Part shown: piece after piece, positions 26,413-35,323 of the stretch | How the letters are laid out: every line of letters starts with the position of its first letter | Numbering within the stretch: position 1 is the first letter of the stretch | Assembly: GCF_003991875.1 (NCBI RefSeq) | Contig: NZ_CP031423.1 | Span: 3,038,001-3,102,000, forward strand | Direction: 5' to 3' | DNA from: Microbacterium lemovicicum | Lineage (GTDB): Bacteria > Actinomycetota > Actinomycetes > Actinomycetales > Microbacteriaceae | DNA length: 64,000 bases | Notes under the pieces: generated by a model | What the model saw: the letters and a program-made list of their open reading frames with translations, nothing else | What the model was told of the DNA's origin: nothing | Database searches by the model: none | Position numbers and translations under genes: made by a program

Positions 26413-26471
26413 GGACGGGCGGCACCGAGCACCACCGTCGCGAATCAACGTCGATCGAAATCGGAGTCATC

Positions 26472-27872
26472 GTGGACACGTCCCCCTCACAGACCGCGGC
26501 GCCGGACGTCGCGCGGTCCGCCATCCGGAAGGTCTCGATCCGGCTCGTGCCGTTCGTGGCGCTGATGTTCTTCATCAACTACCTCGACCGCACCGCCATC
26601 GGATTCGCCGCACCGAACGGCATGAACACCGACCTCGCTCTCAGCGCGGCGCAGTTCGGCTTCGCCTCGGGCGTCTTCTTCGTCGGCTACATCCTGCTCG
26701 AGGTCCCCTCGAACCTGGCCCTGCACCGCTTCGGCGCCCGTCGCTGGCTCGCCCGCATCATGGTGTCCTGGGGCATCGTGGCCCTGCTGTTCACGTGGGT
26801 GGGCAACTTCGAGCAGCTCGTCGTGCTGCGCTTCCTCCTCGGCGTCGCCGAGGCCGGCTTCTTCCCGGGCGCCATCCTCTTCCTCAGCCTCTGGGTGCCG
26901 GCGCAGTACCGCGGTCGCGTGCTCATGCTCTTCTACTTGGCGCAGCCCCTGACCACCGTCATCGGCGCCCCGCTGGCCGGCGCGCTCATCCAGCAGCACG
27001 GCGTGTTCTTCGGCCTCGAGGGCTGGCGCTTCATGTTCCTCGGCGTCGCCATCCCCGCCATCGTCATCGGCGTGATCGCGTGGTTCTACCTCAAGGACAA
27101 GCCGGCCGACGCGAAGTGGCTGACCCTCGACGAGCAGGTGTGGCTCACCGACGCCCTGCAGAAGGAGCGCGCGGCGACCGGCGGCAACGAGAAGCACGTG
27201 TCGGCACGGTTCGCCTTCAAGAGCGGCCGCGTCTGGGTGCTGTCCTTCATCTACTTCGGCTTCATCTACGGCCTGTACGCGCTGGCGTTCTTCCTCCCGA
27301 CGATCATCGAGGGCTTCCAGCAGAGCGCGGGCACCTCGTTCGATGTCCTGCAGAAGGGGCTCATCACCGCGATCCCGTATCTGCCGGCCGCCATCGTCAT
27401 GTACTTCTGGTCGCGCGACGCCTCCCGCCGCGGGCTGAAGACCTGGCACATCGCCGTCCCCGCGGTCGTCGGCGCCGTCACGATCCCGCTCGCACTGTTC
27501 GCCGGCTCCCCGGCGGCCACGATCGCCGTCATCACGATCACGGCCTGCGCGATCTTCGCCGCCCTGCCGAACTTCTGGACGCTGCCGACCCGCTTCCTCA
27601 CGGGTGCCGCGGCCGCCGCCGGGGTGGCGCTGATCAACACGATCGGCAACCTCGCCGGCTTCTCCGCCCCGTACATCACCGGTGCCGTCCACGACGCGAC
27701 CGGCGGCTACGAGGTGCCGATGATGATCGTCGGCTTCGTCATGCTCGTCTCCGCGGTCCTGATGGTGCTCCTCGCGCGCAGCAAGCGCATCGAGCCCGTC
27801 GCGGTCGAGCTGGCCACTCCGACTCCGGATGCCGCGGCATCCGCGACCCGCACCCGCGGATCGCGCCGATGA
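26472..27872 (+). CDS. MFS transporter, anion:cation symporter (ACS) family
   Basis: A 466-residue 12-TM symporter. GTG 26472 with GGAG five bases upstream is preferred; a longer reading frame to 26367 would run through the operators and promoter. Family signs are LMFFINYLDRTAIGFA, GYILLEVPSNLALHRFGARRWLARIM, and GVAEAGFFPGAILFLSLW, which match tartrate, hexuronate and other sugar-acid transporters. First gene of the operon and overlapping the kinase gene by four bases. It probably imports a sugar acid or branched sugar such as apionate, apiose or a galacturonate-type compound by cation symport. Confidence 0.88.
   Translation: MDTSPSQTAAPDVARSAIRKVSIRLVPFVALMFFINYLDRTAIGFAAPNGMNTDLALSAAQFGFASGVFFVGYILLEVPSNLALHRFGARRWLARIMVSWGIVALLFTWVGNFEQLVVLRFLLGVAEAGFFPGAILFLSLWVPAQYRGRVLMLFYLAQPLTTVIGAPLAGALIQQHGVFFGLEGWRFMFLGVAIPAIVIGVIAWFYLKDKPADAKWLTLDEQVWLTDALQKERAATGGNEKHVSARFAFKSGRVWVLSFIYFGFIYGLYALAFFLPTIIEGFQQSAGTSFDVLQKGLITAIPYLPAAIVMYFWSRDASRRGLKTWHIAVPAVVGAVTIPLALFAGSPAATIAVITITACAIFAALPNFWTLPTRFLTGAAAAAGVALINTIGNLAGFSAPYITGAVHDATGGYEVPMMIVGFVMLVSAVLMVLLARSKRIEPVAVELATPTPDAAASATRTRGSRR
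27827..27842. repeat. GGATGCCGCGGCATCC palindrome (genome-wide motif, second full copy)
   Basis: Perfect 16-base palindrome in the C-terminal codons (PDAAAS) of the transporter gene. See the copy at 25660-25675. Confidence 0.8.
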
Positions 27873-29623
27873 CCCGCCTCTGGAACGCGCCGGCGGACTT
27901 CGCTGACGAGATGGTCGACGGCTTCGTCGCCGCCAACGGCCGCTACGTCCGGCGCGTGACCGGCGGGGTGGTGCGCTCGACCGCATCGCCCGCCGGGCAG
28001 GTCGCCGTCGTCGTCGGCGGCGGCTCGGGCCACTACCCGGCCTTCGGCGGACTGGTGGGGCCCGGGCTCGCGCACGGCGCGGCGATGGGCAACCTGTTCG
28101 CCTCGCCGTCGACCCACCAGGTGCACGCCGTCGCCGCCGCAGCGGACAACGGCGCCGGAGTGTTCTTCACCTACGGCAACTACGCCGGCGACGTGCTGAA
28201 CTTCGACGCCGCGCAGGACCAGCTGCGCGCCGAGGGCGTTCCGGCCCAGACCGTCACCGTGACCGACGACGTCGCGTCGGCACCCGTGTCCGAGAAGGAC
28301 CGCCGCCGCGGCATCGCCGGTGATCTCACCGTCTTCCGCATCGCCGGCGCCGCCGCCGAGGCCGGCTACGACCTCGACGCCGTGGTCACCGTGGCGCGGA
28401 AGGCGAACGAGCGCACGCGCTCGTTCGGCGTGGCCTTCACGGGCTGCACCCTGCCCGGCGCCGCCGACCCGCTGTTCTCCGTCCCGGCCGGCCGCATGGC
28501 GATCGGGCTCGGCATCCACGGCGAGCCCGGCATCGACGAGTCCGACGTCCCGACCGCCGACGGCCTCGCCGAGATGCTCGTCGAGCGCCTGCTCTCCGAG
28601 CTGCCCGATGGCGTCGAGTCGGCGGCCGGAGCCCGCGTCATCCCCGTCCTGAACGGCCTCGGGTCGCTCAAGTACGAGGAGATGTTCGTCGTCTACCGGC
28701 GCATCGCCGCGCTGCTCGACGACGCCGGCATCGTCGTGGTCGACCCGCACGTCGGGGAGTACTGCACGAGCTTCGACATGGCCGGCACCTCGCTCACCCT
28801 GTTCTGGCTGGACGACGAGCTCGAGAGCCTCTGGGAGACTCCGGTCGACACCCCCGCCTATCGTCGCGGCTCCGTCGCACCCCAGGAGCGCGTGGATGCC
28901 GCGGCCTACCGTGCCGACGACGCCGAGGTCGCGGTGCCCGATGCCGACGACGCCTCACGCGCCTCCGCCGCGACGGTCGTCGCCGCGGTCGAGGCCCTCG
29001 CCGCCACGGTCGACGAGAACGTCGACGAGCTCGGACGCCTCGACTCCGTCGCGGGTGACGGCGATCACGGCATCGGCATGCAGCGCGGCTCGACCGCGGC
29101 GCTGCGCGCGGCACGTCGGGCCGCCGACGCCGGCGCCGGCGCGCAGACCACCCTGACCCGGGCCGCCGACGCGTGGGCGGACAAGGCCGGTGGCACGTCG
29201 GGTGCCCTGTGGGGCGTCATCCTCCGCGCCGTCGCGGCCGATCTCGGCGACACGGGGACCCCGGATGCCGCGGCCGTCGCCGCGGGCGTGGCGGCGGGCT
29301 CGCGCGGCGTCACCGACTACGGAAAGGCCGAGCTCGGCGATAAGACCATGGTCGACGCGCTGATCCCGTTCTCCGAGACGCTCACCCGTGGCGTCACGGA
29401 CGGGGCGGGCCTCGCCGACGCGTGGGCATCCGCAGCCGTCGCGGCCACCGACGCTGCGCAGGCCACCGCCGGCCTCCTCCCCCGCAAGGGCCGCGCACGC
29501 ACGCACGGCGAGCACGCCGTCGGCACACCCGACCCCGGCGCCATCAGCCTCGCGCTCCTCGTGACGGCCGTCGGCCGCATCCTGGCCGGCCCGACCCCCT
29601 CTCTGGAAGGACCCACCCCATGA
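27869..29623 (+). CDS. lerK: DhaK-DhaL fusion kinase, probably L-erythrulose 1-kinase
   Basis: A 584-residue single-chain ATP-dependent kinase of the dihydroxyacetone-kinase family. The DhaK part holds [18 protein letters not shown] and the substrate-binding histidine in LGIHGEPG (His217), which forms a hemiaminal with a ketose. After a linker near residue 350 comes the DhaL part, with the Mg-ATP aspartates in [14 protein letters not shown] and [11 protein letters not shown]. Dihydroxyacetone is one possible substrate, but the next two genes are the isomerases that turn L-erythrulose 1-phosphate into erythrose 4-phosphate, and a decarboxylase predicted to make L-erythrulose follows. I therefore read it as the erythrulose kinase. 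ATGA overlaps on both sides. Confidence 0.75.
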   Translation: MTRLWNAPADFADEMVDGFVAANGRYVRRVTGGVVRSTASPAGQVAVVVGGGSGHYPAFGGLVGPGLAHGAAMGNLFASPSTHQVHAVAAAADNGAGVFFTYGNYAGDVLNFDAAQDQLRAEGVPAQTVTVTDDVASAPVSEKDRRRGIAGDLTVFRIAGAAAEAGYDLDAVVTVARKANERTRSFGVAFTGCTLPGAADPLFSVPAGRMAIGLGIHGEPGIDESDVPTADGLAEMLVERLLSELPDGVESAAGARVIPVLNGLGSLKYEEMFVVYRRIAALLDDAGIVVVDPHVGEYCTSFDMAGTSLTLFWLDDELESLWETPVDTPAYRRGSVAPQERVDAAAYRADDAEVAVPDADDASRASAATVVAAVEALAATVDENVDELGRLDSVAGDGDHGIGMQRGSTAALRAARRAADAGAGAQTTLTRAADAWADKAGGTSGALWGVILRAVAADLGDTGTPDAAAVAAGVAAGSRGVTDYGKAELGDKTMVDALIPFSETLTRGVTDGAGLADAWASAAVAATDAAQATAGLLPRKGRARTHGEHAVGTPDPGAISLALLVTAVGRILAGPTPSLEGPTP

Positions 29624-30096
29624 CCGATCCCCAGCCCCTCCGCCTCGTCATCGGCTGCGACGACGCCGGCTTCGAGTACAAGGAGATCATCAAGAGGGAT
29701 CTCGAGGCCAACCCCGGGGTGGCCTCCGTGATCGACGTGGGCGTGGACGCCGACGGCCACACGGCCTACCCCAAGGTCGCCATCGCGGCAGCCGAGCGCG
29801 TCGCCGCCGGTGAGGCCGACCGCGCGATCCTCATCTGCGGGACGGGCCTGGGCGTCGCGATCGCCGCGAACAAAGTGGCCGGGATCCGCGCCGTCACCGC
29901 GCACGACTCCTTCAGCGTCGAGCGCGCGGTGCTCTCCAACGACGCGCAGGTGCTGTGCATGGGCCAGCGCGTGGTCGGCATCGAGCTCGCCCGCCGCCTC
30001 GCGAAGGAGTGGCTGACCTACCGCTTCGACACCTCTTCGGCCTCCGCCGAGAAGGTCGCGGTCATCGGACAGTACGAGGCCACCGGGTCCTGCTGA
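29620..30096 (+). CDS. derI: RpiB-family isomerase, probably D-erythrulose 4-phosphate isomerase
   Basis: A 158-residue LacAB/RpiB-type sugar phosphate isomerase. [14 protein letters not shown] is the start of the fold, and [22 protein letters not shown] holds the phosphate-binding loop and the catalytic cysteine of RpiB enzymes; [22 protein letters not shown] follows in the usual place. In the erythritol/threitol routes (EryI, DerI) such enzymes convert D-erythrulose 4-phosphate to D-erythrose 4-phosphate. It overlaps the kinase stop by four bases and precedes the TIM-like isomerase, the same trio as in those pathways. Ribose 5-phosphate isomerase B is the alternative reading. Confidence 0.72.
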   Translation: MTDPQPLRLVIGCDDAGFEYKEIIKRDLEANPGVASVIDVGVDADGHTAYPKVAIAAAERVAAGEADRAILICGTGLGVAIAANKVAGIRAVTAHDSFSVERAVLSNDAQVLCMGQRVVGIELARRLAKEWLTYRFDTSSASAEKVAVIGQYEATGSC

Positions 30097-30127
30097 CCCC
30101 CACCGCACCCCGCAGAACGGCATCCGC

Positions 30128-31060
30128 ATGAGCACCCCCCAGGCCGCCCCGATCACGGTGGGCGTCTCCCTCAAGGCGTACTTCACGCACGCCCGGGCGA
30201 CGTCGTGGTTCGGCGACGTCGCGGCGCGCGTCGCGGCGCTGCCGGCGATCGCCGACGGACGCGTGCGCCTCTTCGTCATCCCGTCGTACCTGCAGATCCC
30301 GGCCGCCCTCGCCGCGTTCGGCGGGACCCCGGTGCTCGTCGGCGCGCAGGACGTCTCCGCGCACCCGCCCGGTGCGTTCACGGGCGAGGTCACCGCGGCG
30401 GAGCTCGCCGAGGTCGGCGTGCAGGTCGCGGAGATCGGCCATGCCGAGCGTCGTCGGCTGTTCGGCGAGACCGACGCCGACACCGCCGCGAAGGCCGCGG
30501 CAGCGCTGTCCGAGGGGATCACGCCCGTGCTGTGCATCGGCGAGGAGAGCCGCATGGATGCCGCGGCCGCCGCCCGCGCGAATCTCCGCCAGCTGCGGGC
30601 CGACCTCGACGGCACCCCCGCCGGACCCGTCGTCGTCGCGTACGAGCCGGTCTGGGCGATCGGCGCCGCAGAGGCCGCACCCGACGGGCACATCTCCGTC
30701 GTCACCCGCGCGCTGCGCGCCGCCCTCGAGGCCGATCCCGCCCGCGACGGCTCCGCGGTCATCTACGGCGGCAGCGCCGGTCCCGGACTCCTGACGCGAC
30801 TCGGCGACGCGGTCGACGGCCTCTTCCTCGGCCGCTTCGCGCACGACCCCGACGCCCTCGTCGCGGTGCTCGACGAAGCATCCGCCCTCGCAGCGCGCAC
30901 CCCGACCGCGCCCGCGCCCGCGACCACGACCGCGCCCGCGCCAGCGAAACTGCACCCGCGCGGCGAAACGTTGGGGAAAGCCCACGGTCTCGCCCACCCG
31001 CCGCAGTCTCGCGGGGTAGAGCGCGGGGTAGAGGGCGGCGCAGCGGGAGGGGCGGCATGA
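30128..31060 (+). CDS. lerI: Triosephosphate-isomerase-like enzyme, probably L-erythrulose 1-phosphate isomerase, with unusual C-terminal tail
   Basis: A 310-residue TIM-barrel isomerase, longer than the usual 250. Catalytic residues are in place: Lys16 in GVSLKAYF, His in EIGHAERR, Glu in VAYEPVWAIGA and the phosphate loop YGGSAGPGL. EryH/LerI enzymes of this type isomerise L-erythrulose 1-phosphate to D-erythrulose 4-phosphate. From Thr258 on, the tail is not part of the fold: first a PAPA/TTAPAPA stretch, then from Lys274 codons rare in this window (AAA, TTG, GAA, GTA, TCT). The tail remains open to the ATGA overlap with the next gene, so it is probably translated. The strain may have gained it by insertion. 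Confidence 0.75.
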   Translation: MSTPQAAPITVGVSLKAYFTHARATSWFGDVAARVAALPAIADGRVRLFVIPSYLQIPAALAAFGGTPVLVGAQDVSAHPPGAFTGEVTAAELAEVGVQVAEIGHAERRRLFGETDADTAAKAAAALSEGITPVLCIGEESRMDAAAAARANLRQLRADLDGTPAGPVVVAYEPVWAIGAAEAAPDGHISVVTRALRAALEADPARDGSAVIYGGSAGPGLLTRLGDAVDGLFLGRFAHDPDALVAVLDEASALAARTPTAPAPATTTAPAPAKLHPRGETLGKAHGLAHPPQSRGVERGVEGGAAGGAA

Positions 31061-31851
31061 TCGGCCTCGGCACCTACGCCTTCCTCTGGCAGCACTCCGA
31101 CCAGGTGCCGGAGCCCCTCTCGCTGCGCGGCGCCTTCGAGGCCACCCGCGCGCTCGACGTCGACCTCTTCCAGATCTGCGACTACGCGCCCCTCGAGACG
31201 ATGGACGACGCCGAGCTGCAGGATGCCGCGGCCACCGCCCGTGACCTCGGCATCACCGTCGAGCTCGGCACCAAGGGCATCGAGCCCGGGCGCCTCGAGC
31301 GCTTCCTCCGACTCGCCGAGGTCTTCGAGGCCCGCCTCGTGCGCTCCATGCTCTACGGACCCGACAGCCGCCCGTCCCTCGCCGAGGCCGAGGAGCAGCT
31401 GCGCTCCGTCATCGGGGGGTACGCGGCATCCGGTGTCACGCTCGCCCTGGAGACCTACGAGCAGGTCGCGACCGCCGACCTCGTCGCGCTGATCGAGCGT
31501 GTGGGCGACGACCACCTCGGCGTCTGCCTCGACCCCGCGAACGTCGTCGCGCGCGTCGAACGTCCGCGCGACTGCGTCGAGCTCACCGCGGCACATGTGA
31601 AGAACGTGCACGTCAAGGACTTCGCCTTCGCCCGTCAACCGGGCTGGGTCGGGTTCACCTACGGCGGCGCCGTCATGGGCGAGGGCCTGCACGACTATCC
31701 GCACCTGCTCGAGACCGTCCGCCCGCGTGAGCGCGGCGTCAACGAGATCGTCGAGCACTGGCTCTCCTGGCAGGGAGATCCCGAGACCACCATCCGCACC
31801 GAGCGGGACTGGACCCGCGCCACCATCGAATACCTGAGGAGCACATCATGA
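31057..31851 (+). CDS. oiaC: Xylose-isomerase-like TIM barrel, probable 3-oxo-isoapionate decarboxylase
   Basis: A 264-residue AP-endonuclease-2-like barrel. Putative metal ligands are Glu in LALETYEQ, Asp in VCLDPANVV, and His in NVHVKDFAF, the normal layout of sugar phosphate isomerase/epimerase-like enzymes. It starts at 31057 within the tail of the previous gene (ATGA) with GGGAGGGG upstream and overlaps the next gene by four bases. In characterised D-apiose pathways a protein of this type (OiaC) decarboxylates 3-oxo-isoapionate to L-erythrulose. Location between erythrulose-phosphate enzymes and apionate oxidoisomerase is what picks out this function among the many family members. Confidence 0.65.
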   Translation: MIGLGTYAFLWQHSDQVPEPLSLRGAFEATRALDVDLFQICDYAPLETMDDAELQDAAATARDLGITVELGTKGIEPGRLERFLRLAEVFEARLVRSMLYGPDSRPSLAEAEEQLRSVIGGYAASGVTLALETYEQVATADLVALIERVGDDHLGVCLDPANVVARVERPRDCVELTAAHVKNVHVKDFAFARQPGWVGFTYGGAVMGEGLHDYPHLLETVRPRERGVNEIVEHWLSWQGDPETTIRTERDWTRATIEYLRSTS

Positions 31852-32738
31852 CCGACACGTCGACGAGCACCGCCGCCGAGACGGCGACCGAGTCCTACAA
31901 GATCGCCGTCATCGGAGCGGGCGGGAAGATGGGCATGCGTGTCTCGAACAACCTCGACAAGACCGCGCACACCGCCTGGTACGTCGAGAACTCCCCCGCC
32001 GGCCAGCAGCGCACCCTCGACGCCGGCCGCCGGCTGACGGATGCCGCGACCGCCGTCGCCGACGCCGACATCGTGGTCTTCGCGGTGCCCGACCTCGCGC
32101 TCGGTCCGGTCACGGCCGACCTGGTGCCGCAGATGAAGTCAGGCGCGATCGCGCTCACCCTCGACCCCGCCGCCGCGTACGCCGGGCTGCTCACCGACCG
32201 CGAGGACGTCATCCGCGCCGTGGCGCACCCGTGCCACCCGTCGATCTTCCTGCAGCGCCAGAGCCCCGAGGAGTGGGCCGACACCTTCGGCGGCATCGCC
32301 GCCCCGCAGGACGCGATCGCCGCGATCGAGAGCGACGACCCGGCCAAGGCCGCCATCGTCGAGGCCACCGTGCGGGCGATCTACGCCCCCGTCATCGACG
32401 TGCACTTCGTCACGATCAAGCAGCTCGCCCAGCTCGAGCCGACGCTGGTGGAGACGGTCGCCTGCATGATCGGCGCCCTCCTCAACGAGGCCCTCGAGGA
32501 GACCATCAACACGATGGGCGTCCCCGAGGCCGCGGCCCGCAGCATCCTGTACGGTCACACGCAGGTCGCCCTGGCCAACGGCCTCCGCGGCGACAACCCG
32601 TTCAGCGACGCGTGCCTGATCGCGATGGACTACGGTCGCGAAAGCATCATCAAGGACGACTGGAAGAAGATCTTCCGCGACGACGAGCTCGACAAGAACC
32701 TCGCCCGGATGCTGCACCTCGACCACATCGAGCGCTGA
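31848..32738 (+). CDS. apnO: D-apionate oxidoisomerase-like dehydrogenase
   Basis: A 296-residue protein with an N-terminal Rossmann fold (AVIGAGGKMGMRVSNNL) and a C-terminal helical domain like 6-phosphogluconate dehydrogenases. HPCHPSIFLQRQ, FVTIKQLAQLEPTLVETV and DYGRESIIKDDWKKIFRD match what I know of the ApnO family. ApnO oxidises D-apionate and moves the hydroxymethyl group to give 3-oxo-isoapionate. The neighbours fit steps on both sides: a lactonase-like protein (33512) before it and a decarboxylase-like protein (31057) after it. This is the most distinctive family in the operon. Overlaps 31057-31851 by four bases. Confidence 0.75.
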   Translation: MTDTSTSTAAETATESYKIAVIGAGGKMGMRVSNNLDKTAHTAWYVENSPAGQQRTLDAGRRLTDAATAVADADIVVFAVPDLALGPVTADLVPQMKSGAIALTLDPAAAYAGLLTDREDVIRAVAHPCHPSIFLQRQSPEEWADTFGGIAAPQDAIAAIESDDPAKAAIVEATVRAIYAPVIDVHFVTIKQLAQLEPTLVETVACMIGALLNEALEETINTMGVPEAAARSILYGHTQVALANGLRGDNPFSDACLIAMDYGRESIIKDDWKKIFRDDELDKNLARMLHLDHIER

Positions 32739-32746
32739 GGACCGGC

Positions 32747-33505
32747 ATGACCAGACTGCAGGGCAGGACGGCGCTCGTCACGGGCGCCGCCACCGGGATC
32801 GGCTACGCGGTGGCCGCGCGCTTCGCCCGCGAGGGCGCGCGCGTCATCGTCGCCGACCGCGACGAGGCCGCGGCCATCGACGCCGTGGCCGAGATCGGGG
32901 CCGACCTCGCGCGCGTGGCGGTGATGGACATCTCCGACGAGCGCTCGGTCGAGGCGGCCTTCGCCGAGCTCGCCGCCGAGCAGTGGACGCCCGACGTCGT
33001 CGTCGCGAACGCCGGCGTGCAGCTCTTCGGCCAGGACGCGAAGGCGGCCGACCTCGACCTCGAGGTCTGGCGGCGCACCGTCGACGTGAATCTCACGGGC
33101 ACGTTCCTCACCGTCAAGCACGCCGTGCGCGGGCTGCTCTCGATCGGCGGCGGGTCGATCATCCTGACCGGGAGCCCGACCGGGCTGAACGGCGAGGGGC
33201 AGGACTTCACCGCCTACAGCGCGACCAAGGCCGGCATCCACGGCCTCGCCCGCACGGTGGCGGCGGCCTACGCCGGGCAGAACATCCGTGTGAACACGGT
33301 GGTGCCGGGCTACACCGAGACGTCGCTGGTGACGGCGATCTCCGACGACCCCGCCTCTCGCGCGGCGATCGTCGGGCGCATCCCGCTTGGGCGCGCCGGC
33401 ACGCCGCGCGACGTCGAGGGCATCATGGTCTTCCTCGCGAGCGACGACGGGGCCTTCGCGACGGGTGCGCTGTTCGCGGTGGACGGCGGGATGACCACCC
33501 TGTGA
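32747..33505 (+). CDS. SDR-family oxidoreductase, candidate apiose dehydrogenase
   Basis: A 252-residue classical short-chain dehydrogenase: TGAATGIGYAVAARF (nucleotide loop), NAGVQ, the catalytic Ser in LTGSPTG and Y-x3-K in AYSATKAG, and the C-terminal GALFAVDGGM. The aspartate after strand two (VADRDE) favours NAD+. Its place between apionate oxidoisomerase and the lactonase-like gene suggests oxidation of D-apiose to D-apionolactone. The described apiose dehydrogenases (ApsD) are Gfo/Idh/MocA proteins as I recall, so this would be an unrelated replacement. Family certain, role inferred. Confidence 0.7.
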   Translation: MTRLQGRTALVTGAATGIGYAVAARFAREGARVIVADRDEAAAIDAVAEIGADLARVAVMDISDERSVEAAFAELAAEQWTPDVVVANAGVQLFGQDAKAADLDLEVWRRTVDVNLTGTFLTVKHAVRGLLSIGGGSIILTGSPTGLNGEGQDFTAYSATKAGIHGLARTVAAAYAGQNIRVNTVVPGYTETSLVTAISDDPASRAAIVGRIPLGRAGTPRDVEGIMVFLASDDGAFATGALFAVDGGMTTL

Positions 33506-33511
33506 GCCGTC

Positions 33512-35284
33512 GTGCCGGGTCGCGTCGCTGACATGGCCGCCACGACCTGGGGGGACTGGACCTTCGACCGCCGCGCCGACGAGATCGCCGATCTCGCCTG
33601 GCGCGGCGTCGTCGTGCTGCGCAGCATCCGCGCCGTCGTGCGCGACGCCGACTGGGCGACGGCCACCCCGGTCATCTCGCACGTCGATCACGGACCCGAA
33701 TCGTTGGCGCTCCATCTGACCTGGACCGACCTCGGCGCCGACATCGCGGGTGTCGTGACGGTGCGCGCGGACGACGGCGCGCTGACGGTCTCGTTCGACG
33801 CGGAGTCGCACGCGGCGTTCCGCACCAATCGTGCGGGGCTCGTCGTGCTGCATCCGCATCGGCTCGCCGGCACCCCCCTGCAGGTCGCGCACGCGAGCGG
33901 CGGGCACGAGGCGACCGCGTTCCCCCGCGCCGTCAGCGCGCATCAGCCGGTCTTCGACATCGCCGGTCTCGCATGGGCGGTCGACGGCGTTGAGGTCGAT
34001 CTGGTGTTCCGCGGCGACGTGTTCGAGATGGAGGACCAGCGCAACTGGACCGACGCGTCGTACAAGACGTACAGCCGCCCGCTCGACCTGCCGTTCCCGT
34101 ACGACCTCGCTGCCGGAGAGCGCGTCGCGCAGTCGGTGACGGTGCGGGCAGGCGGAACGCCGACGGCCGACGGCTCCCGTGGGGCCGACCGCATCGAGCT
34201 GCATGCGGGCGGCGCGTTCCCGGAGATCGTGGTCGGGGCGGCGTCCGCGCCTGAGCCCGCGCCGAGCGCCGCAGACGCGGGCGCCCTCCTCCTCGAGCTC
34301 GACCTGTCCGCACCGAACCGGCGCGCTGCTCTGGCCCGCGCCGCCGGCACCGCCGCGGCCCTGGATGTGCGCCTCATCGCTCCGCCCGCGGCCGACGCGC
34401 CGTGGGGGACGAAGATCCCGGGCGCGGTGTCGGGCACGGAGCTCGCAGCGGCACTCGGCTCCGCTGTTCGAGAGCTCGCGGGGCTGCCCGTGCGACGGGT
34501 GGGCGTGTTCGACCCCGTCAGCCACATCAGCGAGCCCGCGCTCGTCGCCGCGCTGCGCGTCGCATTCGCGGACGCCGGGCTCTCGCCCGTCCTCGTCGGC
34601 GGTACGCGGTCGCACTTCACCGAGCTGAACCGCGAGCAGGATCGCGTGCCCGCGGACGTCGACGCCGTCGCGTTCGGACTCACGCCCCTCTTCCACACCC
34701 TCGGTGACGAGCAGCTGTTCGAATCGGTCGCGGTGCAGCGCGTGCTCGCCGCCCAGGCCGTAGAGATCGCCGGCGATCGGCCGGTGCACGTCGGACCGGT
34801 CACGCTGCGCGCCCGCTTCAACAACGTGGCGACGCGTCGCGAACCCGCCCCTGCGCGCGGCGACCTCTCCGAGGGCTACGGGCCGCAGTTCACCGGGTTC
34901 CCCGATCCCCGTCAGGCCTCGCCGGAGCTCGCCGCCTGGACCATCGCGTCCGCCGCGGCCCTGGCGGTGCCCGGCGTGGCGAGCATCGCCTACTTCGAGG
35001 AGTGGGGTGCCCGCGGCATCCGCTCCGCCGACGGCGATCCTCATCCCGTCGCCGCCGCCGTCGACGCTCTGCGCTCGCTGGCCGGCGGGCAGGTGCTGTG
35101 GGGCGCGAGCCCCGACACCCTCGTCTGGGCGATCGGAGCGGGGGATGCCGCGGCGACGACCCTGCTCGTGGCGAACCTCGACACGCGGCCCCGTTCACTG
35201 GAGGTCGCAGCCGACGGCGCCGCCGCGGTGCAGGTGCAGGTGCCGGCACGTTCCTGGCGCCGCGTCACGCCCCCCGCCCGCTGA
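33512..35284 (+). CDS. apnL: Probable D-apionolactonase (ApnL-like)
   Basis: A 590-residue cytoplasmic protein without signal peptide or transmembrane helix. I see a beta-rich N-terminal region (DWTFDRRADEIADLAWRGVVVLRS; FEMEDQRNWTDASYKTYSRP near residue 180) and a C-terminal barrel-like part (residues about 265-540, with PVHVGPVTLRARFN and VASIAYFEEWGARGI). This resembles the large D-apionolactonase ApnL, which opens the lactone to D-apionate. The GTG at 33512 follows the SDR stop by six bases; ATG 33533 is possible and neither has a strong ribosome site. Last gene of the apionate operon. Confidence 0.6.
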   Translation: MPGRVADMAATTWGDWTFDRRADEIADLAWRGVVVLRSIRAVVRDADWATATPVISHVDHGPESLALHLTWTDLGADIAGVVTVRADDGALTVSFDAESHAAFRTNRAGLVVLHPHRLAGTPLQVAHASGGHEATAFPRAVSAHQPVFDIAGLAWAVDGVEVDLVFRGDVFEMEDQRNWTDASYKTYSRPLDLPFPYDLAAGERVAQSVTVRAGGTPTADGSRGADRIELHAGGAFPEIVVGAASAPEPAPSAADAGALLLELDLSAPNRRAALARAAGTAAALDVRLIAPPAADAPWGTKIPGAVSGTELAAALGSAVRELAGLPVRRVGVFDPVSHISEPALVAALRVAFADAGLSPVLVGGTRSHFTELNREQDRVPADVDAVAFGLTPLFHTLGDEQLFESVAVQRVLAAQAVEIAGDRPVHVGPVTLRARFNNVATRREPAPARGDLSEGYGPQFTGFPDPRQASPELAAWTIASAAALAVPGVASIAYFEEWGARGIRSADGDPHPVAAAVDALRSLAGGQVLWGASPDTLVWAIGAGDAAATTLLVANLDTRPRSLEVAADGAAAVQVQVPARSWRRVTPPAR

Positions 35285-35323
35285 GCGCGCGGGCGCTTCT
35301 CGCTCGACGACCGGCTGAGTGCC

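Noticed and set aside
26367..26471. Longer start for the ACS-family transporter
   Set aside because: It would translate the operators and promoter; GTG 26472 with GGAG is better and gives the usual N-terminus.
27869..29623. Plain dihydroxyacetone/glycerol kinase
   Set aside because: No glycerol genes nearby; the two following isomerases and the apionate enzymes fit erythrulose better. Not fully excluded.
30899..31056. Tail of the TIM-like gene as an intergenic region or frameshift
   Set aside because: Codon use is odd, but the frame is open up to an ATGA overlap with the next gene, so I kept it as coding and flagged it.
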